Of a stretch of 6,722 nucleotides of DNA, positions 1 to 5,750 are shown one piece after another. Under the pieces are notes generated by a model. It saw only the letters and a list, made by a program, of their open reading frames with translations. It was not told the origin of the DNA and searched no databases. This DNA comes from Bacillota bacterium (GTDB lineage: Bacteria > Bacillota > Clostridia > Oscillospirales > Ruminococcaceae), in the NCBI GenBank assembly GCA_023391005.1, contig JAEWBS010000101.1, forward strand, positions 1 to 6,722, in the 5' to 3' direction. Within the stretch, counting starts at the first letter, position 1. Every line of letters begins with the position of its first letter. The position numbers and the translations under genes were made by a program.

Positions 1-893
1 ACCAGACCGAGGGCAAGGGCATCAACATCTATACCCACGGCGAGATGCTGCCCGCGCACGGCTACCCCAAGCTGAAGAAATACCCGCATTTAAAGGGCAA
101 CTTCGGCACGGCGTGGCAGAGCCAGCAGAAGGAGTTTGACGGCATTCCCGCCCCGATTCTCTTTACCACTAACTGTCTGATGCCCACCCGCCCGAGCTAT
201 AACGACCGCGTGTTCACAACGTCGGTTGTTTCGTACCCCGAGCTGGTGCACATCGATGAGAATAAGGACTTTACGCCCGTCATCGAGAAGGCGCTTGAGC
301 TGGGCGGCTATAACCACGACACCGAGTTCACCGGCATCAACGGCGGCAAAACGCTGATGACCGGCTTTGGCCACGGCACGGTGCTGTCGGTCGCCGATAA
401 GGTCATCGACGCGGTCAAGTCGGGCGCAATCCGTCATTTCTTCCTCGTTGGCGGCTGCGACGGCGCGAAGTCGGGCAGAAACTATTACACCGACTTTGTC
501 AAGAAGACCCCGGCCGACACCGTTATTTTAACGCTGGCCTGCGGAAAATATCGCTTTAACGACCTCGACCTCGGCTCAATCGGCGGGTTGCCCCGCCTGA
601 TGGATATGGGCCAGTGCAACGACGCTTACAGCGCCATCAAGGTGGCTGTCGCGCTTGCCGAAGCGTTTGACTGCGGCGTCAACGAGCTGCCGCTCTCGCT
701 GGTGCTGTCGTGGTATGAGCAAAAGGCCGTGTGCATTTTGCTGACGCTGCTGCATCTGGGCATTAAGAATATTCTGCTCGGACCGACGCTGCCCGCGTTT
801 GTGTCGCGCAATGTGCTCAATGTGTTGGTCGAAAACTACGGCATCGCGCCGATTACGACCCCTGATGAGGATTTGAAGAGGATTCTCGGCTAA
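1..893 (+). CDS. hcp: Hybrid-cluster protein (hydroxylamine reductase), C-terminal part
   Basis: The frame is open from the window edge (first whole codon at 3) to TAA at 891-893, so the true start lies upstream; the Met at 45 is internal. Hcp is a cytoplasmic Fe-S/oxo enzyme that reduces hydroxylamine in vitro and nitric oxide in vivo, protecting anaerobes from nitrosative stress. Seven of the eight known ligands of the hybrid cluster are visible. Counting residues from the Met at 45, they are: Glu in THGE just before that Met, Cys44 in TTNCLMP, Cys138 in VGGCDGAKSGR (the persulfide cysteine in known structures), Cys166 in LACGKYRFN, Cys191 in MGQCNDAY, and Glu225 and Lys227 in WYEQK. Their spacing fits the family. 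The missing His ligand and the N-terminal cubane-binding cysteines would be upstream, so the Hcp class cannot be decided. The C-terminus appears complete and nothing looks broken. It converges on the LysR gene and is probably not part of the citrate locus. Confidence 0.96.
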   Translation, partial: QTEGKGINIYTHGEMLPAHGYPKLKKYPHLKGNFGTAWQSQQKEFDGIPAPILFTTNCLMPTRPSYNDRVFTTSVVSYPELVHIDENKDFTPVIEKALELGGYNHDTEFTGINGGKTLMTGFGHGTVLSVADKVIDAVKSGAIRHFFLVGGCDGAKSGRNYYTDFVKKTPADTVILTLACGKYRFNDLDLGSIGGLPRLMDMGQCNDAYSAIKVAVALAEAFDCGVNELPLSLVLSWYEQKAVCILLTLLHLGIKNILLGPTLPAFVSRNVLNVLVENYGIAPITTPDEDLKRILG

Positions 894-903
894 CGATTAA
901 AAG

Positions 904-953
904 AAGGCGGCCGCTTTTAAACGCTTAAACGCGTTTTGAAAGGCGGCCGCCTT
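904..953. terminator. Hairpin terminator after hcp, possibly bidirectional
   Basis: The arms AAGGCGGCCGC (904-914) and GCGGCCGCCTT (943-953) are exact inverted complements. An inner AAACGC/GCGTTT pairing (919-924 / 931-936) extends the stem up to a 6-nt loop. It starts 10 bp after the hcp stop. The downstream T-run on the plus strand is poor, but read on the minus strand the stem is followed by a T-rich stretch (complement of 893-903). It may therefore also stop transcripts leaving the convergent LysR gene about 220 bp away. Confidence 0.8.
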
Positions 954-1018
954 GGCTTGTTGTGAATACATGATATAAGAAGAGGACAAATAGAAGCTTT
1001 GTCAGGCTTTTTCAAGTT

Positions 1019-1180
1019 TTATAGCCGATTAACCCCAAAATTAACCTGTCTTTGCAGCATATTTTCCGTGTTGCTGCCTTGTCCTCTTTGTTGGGCGTCA
1101 GTCTGTCTGCGTCGTCTGCCTTGCACCACGAAAAATATCCGCGCAAATACCAGTGCGCTTTTAAAGTTAATCGACTATAA
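1019..1180. repeat. 162-bp segment bounded by 15-bp inverted repeats
   Basis: TTATAGCCGATTAAC (1019-1033) and GTTAATCGACTATAA (1166-1180) are inverted complements with one mismatch (14 of 15). The right arm contains the TAG stop of the LysR gene (1175-1177). Inside is a smaller inverted repeat, GCAGCA (1054-1059) with TGCTGC (1072-1077), and a direct repeat of ATTAAC at 1028-1033 and 1040-1045. A further pair, AAGAGGACAA (980-989) and TTGTCCTCTT (1079-1088), interleaves with the outer one. The rest of 954-1174 holds no gene I can support. This could be a miniature inverted-repeat element, the 3'-UTR structure of the LysR transcript, or chance. Confidence 0.4.
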
Positions 1181-2122
1181 TTTGCTGTGAGCCGGCTGTT
1201 CGCCATGCGCAAACGCCTGTTGCAGCATGGTAATAAACGCCTGCGAGGCGGCGGACAGATAGCCGTTGCGCTGCGTCATAACCGAGAGCAGCCAATACGC
1301 GTCGGCGTGGTCTATCCTGCAAATAGCCGCGTTGGGGGACTGCGCAAAATGCCGCGTATACGATAGCGGCAGCAGAGATACCCCCACCCCCTTTGCGGCC
1401 AGCTGTTTTGCCGTCTCGCAATTGCGGGTTGTGAGGACGATTTTCGGGGTAAAATCCGCCGAGGCCAACACAAAATCGGCAATCTGGCGGATACGCTGAT
1501 CCTTATGCACCATGATGAACTGCCGCTCGCGCAGGTCTGTGAGCGCGATGGTCGGCATGTCGCCGCTTTTGGGCAGAGCCTGTGCGAGCGGCTCCTGTCT
1601 TGACAGGACCGCCACGAACGGATCCTCCAATAACCGGCAATGCTCTTCTATTTCGGCATGCACCGGCAGCTTTTTGTGGATGTGCATGACCGCGAAATCA
1701 ATTTCTCCGGCCGCGAGCAGCCGTTCAAGCTCGTTGGTGCTTTTTTCGACGACAAAAATCTCAATGCCCGGATACGCCTGCCGAAAGGCCGGCAGAATAT
1801 CCGACAGAATCAGCATCGACAGAAAATAGGTGATGCCGATCGTGATGCGTCCGCTTTTGAGCTGTGACATGCCGTCAATCTCGGTTTTAAAATCGGCGTA
1901 GATGTTCAGAATGCTGGTCGCCGCCTGCATATATTTTTCGCCCGCGTAGGTCAGGCACAGGCCGTTGCCGGTGCGGATAAACAGCTTCTCGCCCAAGGCG
2001 TTTTCGACCCTTGCGACATATTGCGACAGCGACGGCTGCGAGATATACAGCTTGGCCGCCGCCTTGGAAATACTTTTTTCTTTGGCGATCGTCTTCATAT
2101 AAAACAGCTCGCGTTCGGTCAT
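1175..2122 (-). CDS. LysR-type transcriptional regulator
   Basis: A 315-residue protein, close to the usual 290-320 for the family. Residues 1-60 form the winged helix-turn-helix: MTERELFYMKTIAKE, then SISKAAAKLYISQPSLSQ as the HTH core (about 17-34), then LGEKLFIRTGNGLCLTYAGE as the wing. A linker helix follows, then a periplasmic-binding-protein-like effector domain from about residue 90 (GRITIGITYFLSMLILSDIL) to about 305. Typical effector-domain landmarks are AAGEIDFAVM and KGVGVSLLP. I chose ATG at 2120-2122 because AGGAGG lies 6 nt upstream on this strand; the in-frame ATG at 2165-2167 lacks such a site and would add an arginine-rich tail the family does not need. It is transcribed away from the aconitase-family gene, the classic arrangement for a LysR regulator and its target. 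LysR-type CcpC of Bacillus regulates citrate synthase and aconitase genes in response to citrate; a similar role here is inference. Its stop codon lies inside an inverted repeat. Confidence 0.93.
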   Translation of the reverse strand: MTERELFYMKTIAKEKSISKAAAKLYISQPSLSQYVARVENALGEKLFIRTGNGLCLTYAGEKYMQAATSILNIYADFKTEIDGMSQLKSGRITIGITYFLSMLILSDILPAFRQAYPGIEIFVVEKSTNELERLLAAGEIDFAVMHIHKKLPVHAEIEEHCRLLEDPFVAVLSRQEPLAQALPKSGDMPTIALTDLRERQFIMVHKDQRIRQIADFVLASADFTPKIVLTTRNCETAKQLAAKGVGVSLLPLSYTRHFAQSPNAAICRIDHADAYWLLSVMTQRNGYLSAASQAFITMLQQAFAHGEQPAHSKL

Positions 2123-2128
2123 ACGGCG

Positions 2129-2134
2129 CCTCCT
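2129..2134 (-). promoter_or_regulatory. Ribosome binding site fixing the LysR start
   Basis: CCTCCT on the plus strand reads AGGAGG on the minus strand, 6 nt before the ATG at 2122. It decides against the upstream in-frame ATG at 2167. Confidence 0.88.
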
Positions 2135-2144
2135 GAAACGGCAT

Positions 2145-2160
2145 ATAGTTAAAATACTAT
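2145..2160. promoter_or_regulatory. ATAGT-N6-ACTAT dyad in the LysR leader
   Basis: A perfect 5-bp inverted repeat with a 6-bp AT-rich centre, lying between the predicted LysR transcription start and its ribosome binding site. It could be a regulator half of an autorepression site or a second binding site for the divergent pair. The spacing gives T-N12-A rather than the family's usual T-N11-A, so the assignment is weak. Confidence 0.35.
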
Positions 2161-2183
2161 GGGGCATATAAAAAATAAAATAT

Positions 2184-2212
2184 TTGTTTATATTATAAGC
2201 GCATCCTATAAT
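2184..2212 (+). promoter_or_regulatory. Sigma-A-type promoter for the hydratase
   Basis: A -35 of TTGTTT (2184-2189), a 17-bp spacer and a perfect -10 TATAAT (2207-2212). The predicted start near 2219 gives a leader of about 32 nt before the ATG at 2251. It overlaps a divergent promoter and a T-N11-A dyad, so regulator binding here would directly affect polymerase access. Confidence 0.72.
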
Positions 2213-2213
2213 A
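2191..2213. promoter_or_regulatory. TATTATA-N9-TATAATA dyad, possible LysR operator
   Basis: A perfect 7-bp inverted repeat. T2196 and A2208 give the T-N11-A geometry typical of LysR-family boxes. The right arm contains the plus-strand -10 and the left arm the minus-strand -10. The symmetry may therefore be a by-product of two TATAAT boxes back to back, or a true operator. An adjoining looser dyad, ATAAA-N7-TTTAT (2175-2191), touches its left end. Confidence 0.45.
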
Positions 2214-2220
2214 AAAGCAA
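2192..2220 (-). promoter_or_regulatory. Sigma-A-type promoter for the LysR gene
   Basis: On the minus strand, TTGCTT (complement of 2215-2220), a 17-bp spacer and a perfect TATAAT (complement of 2192-2197). The predicted start near 2185 gives a leader of about 63 nt. It occupies almost the same base pairs as the divergent hydratase promoter. Confidence 0.6.
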
Positions 2221-2239
2221 GAACAGTTCAAACACGAAA

Positions 2240-2244
2240 GGGAG
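2240..2244 (+). promoter_or_regulatory. Ribosome binding site of the hydratase
   Basis: GGGAG, 6 nt before the ATG at 2251. It supports that start. Confidence 0.75.
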
Positions 2245-2250
2245 AGCGAA

Positions 2251-4542
2251 ATGGTAAAGCTTTATGACGGCGGCGTTTATCTCGTCGGCTCTGAAATTGT
2301 AGCCGATACCCACGAGGCCACGGCACAAATCAAGCAATTGACCGGCAGGGAAGTCACGAAGGAAGCATGTAAGAAGGGCACGATGGCCCATGCGATTCTT
2401 GAGAGCCACAACACCGGCGAGGATATGCAGCAGCTCAAGCTCAAGTTCGATTCGCTGACCAGCCACGACATCACCTATGTCGGCATTATTCAGACGGCGA
2501 TCGCATCGGGCATGACCCGCTTCCCGCTGCCCTATGTGCTGACCAACTGCCACAACTCGCTGTGCGCCGTCGGCGGCACCATCAATGAGGACGACCACAT
2601 GTTCGCCCTTTCGGCAGCCAAGCGCTTCGGCGGCATCTATGTGCCGACCAACCTCGCCGTCATCCATCAGTATAACCGCGAGATGATGGCGGGCGCGGGC
2701 AAGATGATTCTCGGCTCGGACAGCCATACCCGCTACGGCGCGCTGGGCACCATGGCGGTGGGCGAGGGCGGCGGCGAATTGGCCAAGCAGCTTTTGGACC
2801 GTACCTATGATATCAAATATCCCGAGGTGGTGGCGGTTTATCTCACCGGCAAGCCCTCGAAGGCGGTCGGCCCGCAGGACGTTGCGCTCTCGATCATCGG
2901 CAAGGTGTTCGCAAACGGCTACGTCAAAAACAAGGTCATGGAATTTGTCGGCCCGGGCGTTGAGAACCTCAATGTCGAGTATCGCAACGGCATTGACGTT
3001 ATGACGACCGAGACGACCTGCTGGACCTCGATCTGGAAGACCGACGATCAGGTCGAGGCTTATCTGGCCGCGCACGGCAGGGCGGGGGACTACAAAAAGC
3101 TCGAGCCGGGCGAGGTCGCCTATTACGACGGCTGCATCTATGTCGACCTGTCGGCGGTCAAGCCCTCAATCGCGCTGCCGTTCCACCCGAGTAACGTCTA
3201 TACGATCGAAGAGCTTAAGAGAAATCCCATTGAGATTCTCAAGCACACCGAGGCGGAGGCGTTAAAGCAGCTTGAGAACAAGTCGCTGCGCTTAGGGCTG
3301 GCTGAAAAGGTGCGGGGCGGCGAGATCTACGTCGACCAGGGCATTGTCGCGGGCTGCTCGGGCGGCACCTATGACAATATTGTTGACGTTGCCGACATTT
3401 TAAACGGCCAATCGGTCGGCAACGACGCGTTTACGATGAGCGTTTACCCCTCGAGCCAGCCGACCTATCTCCAGTTGGTCAGAAACGGCAGCATTGAGAA
3501 GCTGATGGCCGCGGGCGCGATTGTGCGCAGCGCCTTCTGCGGCCCCTGCTTTGGCGCGGGCGATACCCCCGCCAACGGCGAGTTCTCGATCCGCCATACA
3601 ACGAGAAACTTCCCCAACCGCGAGGGCTCCAAGCCCGGCGAGGGCCAGATTACCTCCATTGCGCTGATGGACGCGCGCAGCATCGCGGCCACCGCGATTA
3701 ACGGCGGCAGGCTGACCAGCGCCGAGGAAATTGAGTTTGCATTGACCAAACCCGCCTATTACTTTGATAAGGGTATCTACGAAAAGCGGGTGCTCGACGC
3801 GCTGGATAAGCAGAACCCCAACGCGCCGCTGGTCATGGGCCCCAACATCAAGGAATGGCCCAAGATGCCCAGCCTGACCGACGATCTGCTCGTCAAGGTC
3901 GTCACCTACATCGACGACCCGGTCACCACGACCGATGAGCTGATGCCCTCGGGCGAGACGTCGTCGTTCCGCTCTAACCCCGACCGCCTGTCGGACTTTA
4001 CGCTCAGCCGTAAGGCCCCCGACTACGTGCCAAAGTCCAAGCAGCTGCGCGAGATTGAGCGGGCGCGCGAGAACGGCGTCTCTCCGACTGAGAATGCCGA
4101 GATTGCGGACGTGTTTAACGCGCTGCGTCAAAAGAGCCTGTTCGACGGCGATGAGCGGCAGGTCGGCGTCGGCTCCGCGTTCTTTGCCAACAAGCCCGGC
4201 GACGGCTCGGCCCGCGAGCAGGCCGCGTCCGGTCAGAAGGTCGTGGGCGGCTGGGCCAACTTTGCCAAGGAGTACGCGACCAAGCGTTACCGCTCCAACC
4301 TGATCAACTGGGGCATTGTCCCGTTTGTGGTCAGGGACGGGGCCGATGTTCCGCTTGACAGCTATGTCTATGTCAAGGGCATTCGCGCGGCGCTGCTGTC
4401 GGGCGCTAAGGAGATATCGGCCTATGTGGTCAAGGACGGCGCAGTCAATGAGATTACCGTGCAGGTCGGGGACCTGACCGGCCCGGAGAAGCAGATTATC
4501 GCCTCGGGCTGCCTGATCAACTATTACAACAGCGGCGTCTAA
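2251..4542 (+). CDS. Aconitase-family [4Fe-4S] hydratase (probable aconitate hydratase)
   Basis: A 763-residue cytoplasmic enzyme of the aconitase superfamily, about the size of mitochondrial-type aconitases and of the uncharacterised E. coli hydratase YbhJ. Expected reaction: citrate to isocitrate via cis-aconitate, or the same chemistry on a related acid. Key residues seen: GSDSHT at 155-160 (substrate/base loop); cluster cysteines Cys369 in AGCSGGTYDN and Cys430/Cys433 in FCGPCFG; Arg452 and Arg457 in RNFPNR; Arg574 in the TTTDELMPSGETSSFR region; and the swivelling C-terminal domain with GDGSAREQAA at 650-659, where Ser653 and Arg655 match the catalytic Ser and Arg of aconitase. A usual second Ser in that loop (GSSRE) is Ala654 here. 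All essential positions are present, so it should be active; the exact substrate cannot be read from sequence. It has its own promoter opposite a LysR gene and its own terminator. citDEF follow after a 900-bp gap, which favours a tricarboxylic acid as substrate. Confidence 0.92.
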   Translation: MVKLYDGGVYLVGSEIVADTHEATAQIKQLTGREVTKEACKKGTMAHAILESHNTGEDMQQLKLKFDSLTSHDITYVGIIQTAIASGMTRFPLPYVLTNCHNSLCAVGGTINEDDHMFALSAAKRFGGIYVPTNLAVIHQYNREMMAGAGKMILGSDSHTRYGALGTMAVGEGGGELAKQLLDRTYDIKYPEVVAVYLTGKPSKAVGPQDVALSIIGKVFANGYVKNKVMEFVGPGVENLNVEYRNGIDVMTTETTCWTSIWKTDDQVEAYLAAHGRAGDYKKLEPGEVAYYDGCIYVDLSAVKPSIALPFHPSNVYTIEELKRNPIEILKHTEAEALKQLENKSLRLGLAEKVRGGEIYVDQGIVAGCSGGTYDNIVDVADILNGQSVGNDAFTMSVYPSSQPTYLQLVRNGSIEKLMAAGAIVRSAFCGPCFGAGDTPANGEFSIRHTTRNFPNREGSKPGEGQITSIALMDARSIAATAINGGRLTSAEEIEFALTKPAYYFDKGIYEKRVLDALDKQNPNAPLVMGPNIKEWPKMPSLTDDLLVKVVTYIDDPVTTTDELMPSGETSSFRSNPDRLSDFTLSRKAPDYVPKSKQLREIERARENGVSPTENAEIADVFNALRQKSLFDGDERQVGVGSAFFANKPGDGSAREQAASGQKVVGGWANFAKEYATKRYRSNLINWGIVPFVVRDGADVPLDSYVYVKGIRAALLSGAKEISAYVVKDGAVNEITVQVGDLTGPEKQIIASGCLINYYNSGV

Positions 4543-4588
4543 GCGCATATTACAATCTGGGAAACAGCGTAAGCAGCGCTGGAATGTA

Positions 4589-4636
4589 AAACGAAGGTCG
4601 GCCAGACCGCGTGTGCGATCTGGCCGACCTTCGTTT
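4589..4636. terminator. Strong 18-bp-stem terminator after the hydratase
   Basis: AAACGAAGGTCGGCCAGA (4589-4606) pairs perfectly with 4619-4636 across a 12-nt loop. It sits 46 bp after the stop codon. The stem ends in TTCGTTT on the plus strand and is flanked by an A-run on the left, so it could act in both directions. It separates the hydratase transcript from the citrate lyase genes. Confidence 0.88.
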
Positions 4637-4658
4637 AGTGTTCATAGAACCGATCTCG

Positions 4659-4777
4659 CGTATAGCTATAAAACTGAGGCCGCAGAAAGCCGTAGAACAA
4701 AATCGAGCAAAGCACGGCCAGCCATTCCCAGTGTTAGCGGCGCGCGGCATAGCTATTTTCACGAAAATAGCTATACG
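4659..4777. repeat. 119-bp segment with inverted ATAGCTAT repeats
   Basis: CGTATAGCTAT (4659-4669) and ATAGCTATACG (4767-4777) are exact 11-bp inverted repeats at the ends. A third copy at 4749 forms a near-continuous palindrome with the right end: ATAGCTATTTTC (4749-4760), two bases, GAAAATAGCTAT (4763-4774). The core ATAGCTAT therefore appears three times in about 115 bp. This layout resembles a small non-autonomous repeat or a structured RNA. No transposase is present and no target duplication is obvious. Confidence 0.45.
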
Positions 4778-4820
4778 GAAAGGTAATGCTACGCCATACG
4801 GGTAAATGACGCCGTCATAT

Positions 4821-5081
4821 TTATGATAAAAGCCCCGCATTATTGGCGACGCTATCCATAGATATCACCTTTAAGCCCTCGGTAAACATTTTTTTGAAGC
4901 CCATTACCCTAAAGGCGTCGAAATCATATCTGTCAAGACGGTACAGTTAGCCACCCATCCTATGCATTCCTTGTAGCTGACATGGAATTTAATATGTCCC
5001 TTGCCCCAAAATAGGTATAAATCCTCGTTTTAATTCGTTCACCGTATTGACGGGATCCGAGGCGAACAGAGTATTTTTGAT
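4821..5081 (-). pseudogene. Possible decayed reading frame, unidentified
   Basis: One minus-strand frame stays readable from 5081 to a stop at 4821-4823 if two internal TAA codons (4989-4991 and 4947-4949) are ignored. It gives pieces of 30, 13 and 41 codons. The last piece contains YDFDAFRVMGFKKMFTEGLK and ISMDSVANNAG, which read like ordinary protein rather than low-complexity noise. I do not recognise a family. There is no ribosome binding site at either possible start, and a random AT-rich stretch could do the same, so this is only a candidate. Confidence 0.2.
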
Positions 5082-5331
5082 TTACTATATTTGGGATTAA
5101 AAGTCCTTTGATTTAACCGTAACGTTAGGCTCATATGACTTCCAATGGTCAAAAAACTGGAGATGGCTTGCGGCTTAATCCGCAAACGTCGCTACTTCTC
5201 AATTTCATTTAGTAAAAATTTTTTTCAAAATTAAACGGAATTCTTTGTTCCTATTCACAATTATTTTACCGACTGGGCGTATTAAAACATTAAAAGTTCA
5301 TAATTTATTAAGGTTCCGTATAGCGTTCATA

Positions 5332-5356
5332 CCGATTTTGTATTTGTCAAAGTCGG
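5332..5356. promoter_or_regulatory. Operator-like dyad over the citD -35
   Basis: CCGATTTTG (5332-5340) and CAAAGTCGG (5348-5356) are inverted complements at 8 of 9 positions around a 7-bp centre. T5338 and A5350 have T-N11-A spacing. The dyad covers the -35 hexamer at 5344-5349, a position suited to repression or to LysR contact with polymerase. It does not closely resemble the dyads near 2145-2213. Confidence 0.45.
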
Positions 5357-5371
5357 CCCGATGCATATAAT
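5344..5371 (+). promoter_or_regulatory. Promoter of the citDEF operon
   Basis: TTGTCA (5344-5349, five of six consensus positions), a 16-bp spacer and a perfect TATAAT (5366-5371). The predicted start near 5378 gives a leader of about 73 nt to citD. AT-rich DNA lies immediately upstream and could act as an UP element. Confidence 0.7.
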
Positions 5372-5385
5372 TAGGTGAAGAAGGA

Positions 5386-5439
5386 ATGCCAGATCAGACA
5401 GGCCCATACGTTTCTGCGAATGAGGCTGCTTTGGTTTAA
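5386..5439 (+). CDS. Possible 17-residue leader peptide before citD
   Basis: ATG at 5386 opens a 17-codon frame, MPDQTGPYVSANEAALV, ending in TAA at 5437-5439. That stop overlaps the first two bases of the citD ribosome binding site (AAGGAGG, 5438-5444), so translation of the peptide could influence citD initiation. The purine-rich AGAAGGA directly abuts the ATG, which is too close for a normal Shine-Dalgarno site. There is no known homologue I can name; it may be chance. Confidence 0.2.
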   Translation: MPDQTGPYVSANEAALV

Positions 5440-5450
5440 GGAGGGGTTGC

Positions 5451-5750
5451 ATGGTCATTAAAAAGACAGCCGCCGCAGGCACGCTGGAATCAAGCGATGC
5501 GCGCGTGGTGGTTGAACCGTCGCAGGACGGTATAGAGCTTGAAATTTCAAGCAGTGTCGCGCAGCAGTTTTTGCGGCAGATTCGCCAGACCGTTACCGAG
5601 ACGCTCGCACGTTTAGAGGTTTCGGGCGCGAAGATCAAGGTTGAGGACAGGGGCGCTTTAGACTGCACGCTCAAGGCCAGAGTCGAATGCGCCGTGTTCA
5701 GAGCGGCGGAATTTGACGGTAAGGTCAATTGGGGAGGTTCTATTAGATGA
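5451..5750 (+). CDS. citD: Citrate lyase acyl carrier protein (gamma subunit)
   Basis: 99 residues, matching the usual 95-100 for CitD. It is the small carrier subunit of citrate lyase and bears the 2'-(5''-phosphoribosyl)-3'-dephospho-CoA group that is acetylated and then exchanged for citrate. The N-terminal GTLESSDARVVVEP holds the attachment serine (Ser14 by alignment to the Klebsiella protein). EISSSVAQQFLRQIR, LARLEVSGAKI and the C-terminal DRGALDCTLKARVECAVFRA follow the family pattern closely. AAGGAGG at 5438-5444 is 6 nt before the ATG. The stop overlaps the citE start as ATGA, indicating translational coupling and 1:1 subunit supply. Genes that make and attach the prosthetic group (citX, citG) and the activating ligase citC are not in the window. 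Confidence 0.94.
   Translation: MVIKKTAAAGTLESSDARVVVEPSQDGIELEISSSVAQQFLRQIRQTVTETLARLEVSGAKIKVEDRGALDCTLKARVECAVFRAAEFDGKVNWGGSIR

Larger units (their letters stand above)
4637..5331. other. Long gene-poor intergenic stretch
   Basis: About 700 bp with no reading frame that has both a ribosome binding site and recognisable content. The left part (4637-4800) has mixed composition and carries the ATAGCTAT repeats. The right part is strongly AT-rich: a hand count of 5221-5340 gives 35 G or C in 120, about 29%, well below the neighbouring genes. Other contents are a short TTGCGG-N6-CCGCAA hairpin (5168-5185) without a T-run, an A/T block around 5213-5231, and a minus-strand frame with two internal stops (4821-5081). 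It may be a decayed gene, an interspersed repeat, or an undetected RNA locus. Confidence 0.6.

Noticed and set aside
952..979. TTGGCT-N16-TATAAG as a promoter for a small RNA toward the LysR gene
   Set aside because: The -35 is weak, it sits directly behind a terminator, and no terminator or conserved RNA fold follows it.
999..1190. 63-codon plus-strand frame between hcp and the LysR gene
   Set aside because: The start is a TTG without a ribosome binding site, and the frame runs into the 3' end of the LysR gene.
2123..2167. Longer LysR start at ATG 2167
   Set aside because: No Shine-Dalgarno site precedes it, whereas AGGAGG is 6 nt before 2122, and family alignments begin at the shorter start.
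2206..3075. 289-codon frame antisense to the hydratase start
   Set aside because: Same shadow effect; the composition is His/Arg/Ala/Val-rich and there is no recognisable family.
3400..4548. 382-codon frame antisense to the hydratase
   Set aside because: It is the mirror of a GC-biased coding region; the translation is rich in Arg, Ala and Leu with no domain, and the sense strand has full aconitase motifs.
4611..4805. 64-codon plus-strand frame in the same place
   Set aside because: It starts inside the terminator loop, has no ribosome binding site and covers the inverted repeats.
4550..4840. 96-codon minus-strand frame reading through the terminator
   Set aside because: It has no ribosome binding site before its ATG, its C-terminal half is the complement of a perfect terminator stem, and its middle is the ATAGCTAT palindrome. 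If similar peptides are annotated elsewhere, they may simply mark copies of this repeat.
5168..5185. TTGCGG-N6-CCGCAA hairpin as a terminator
   Set aside because: The stem is short, there is no T-run and no gene ends nearby.
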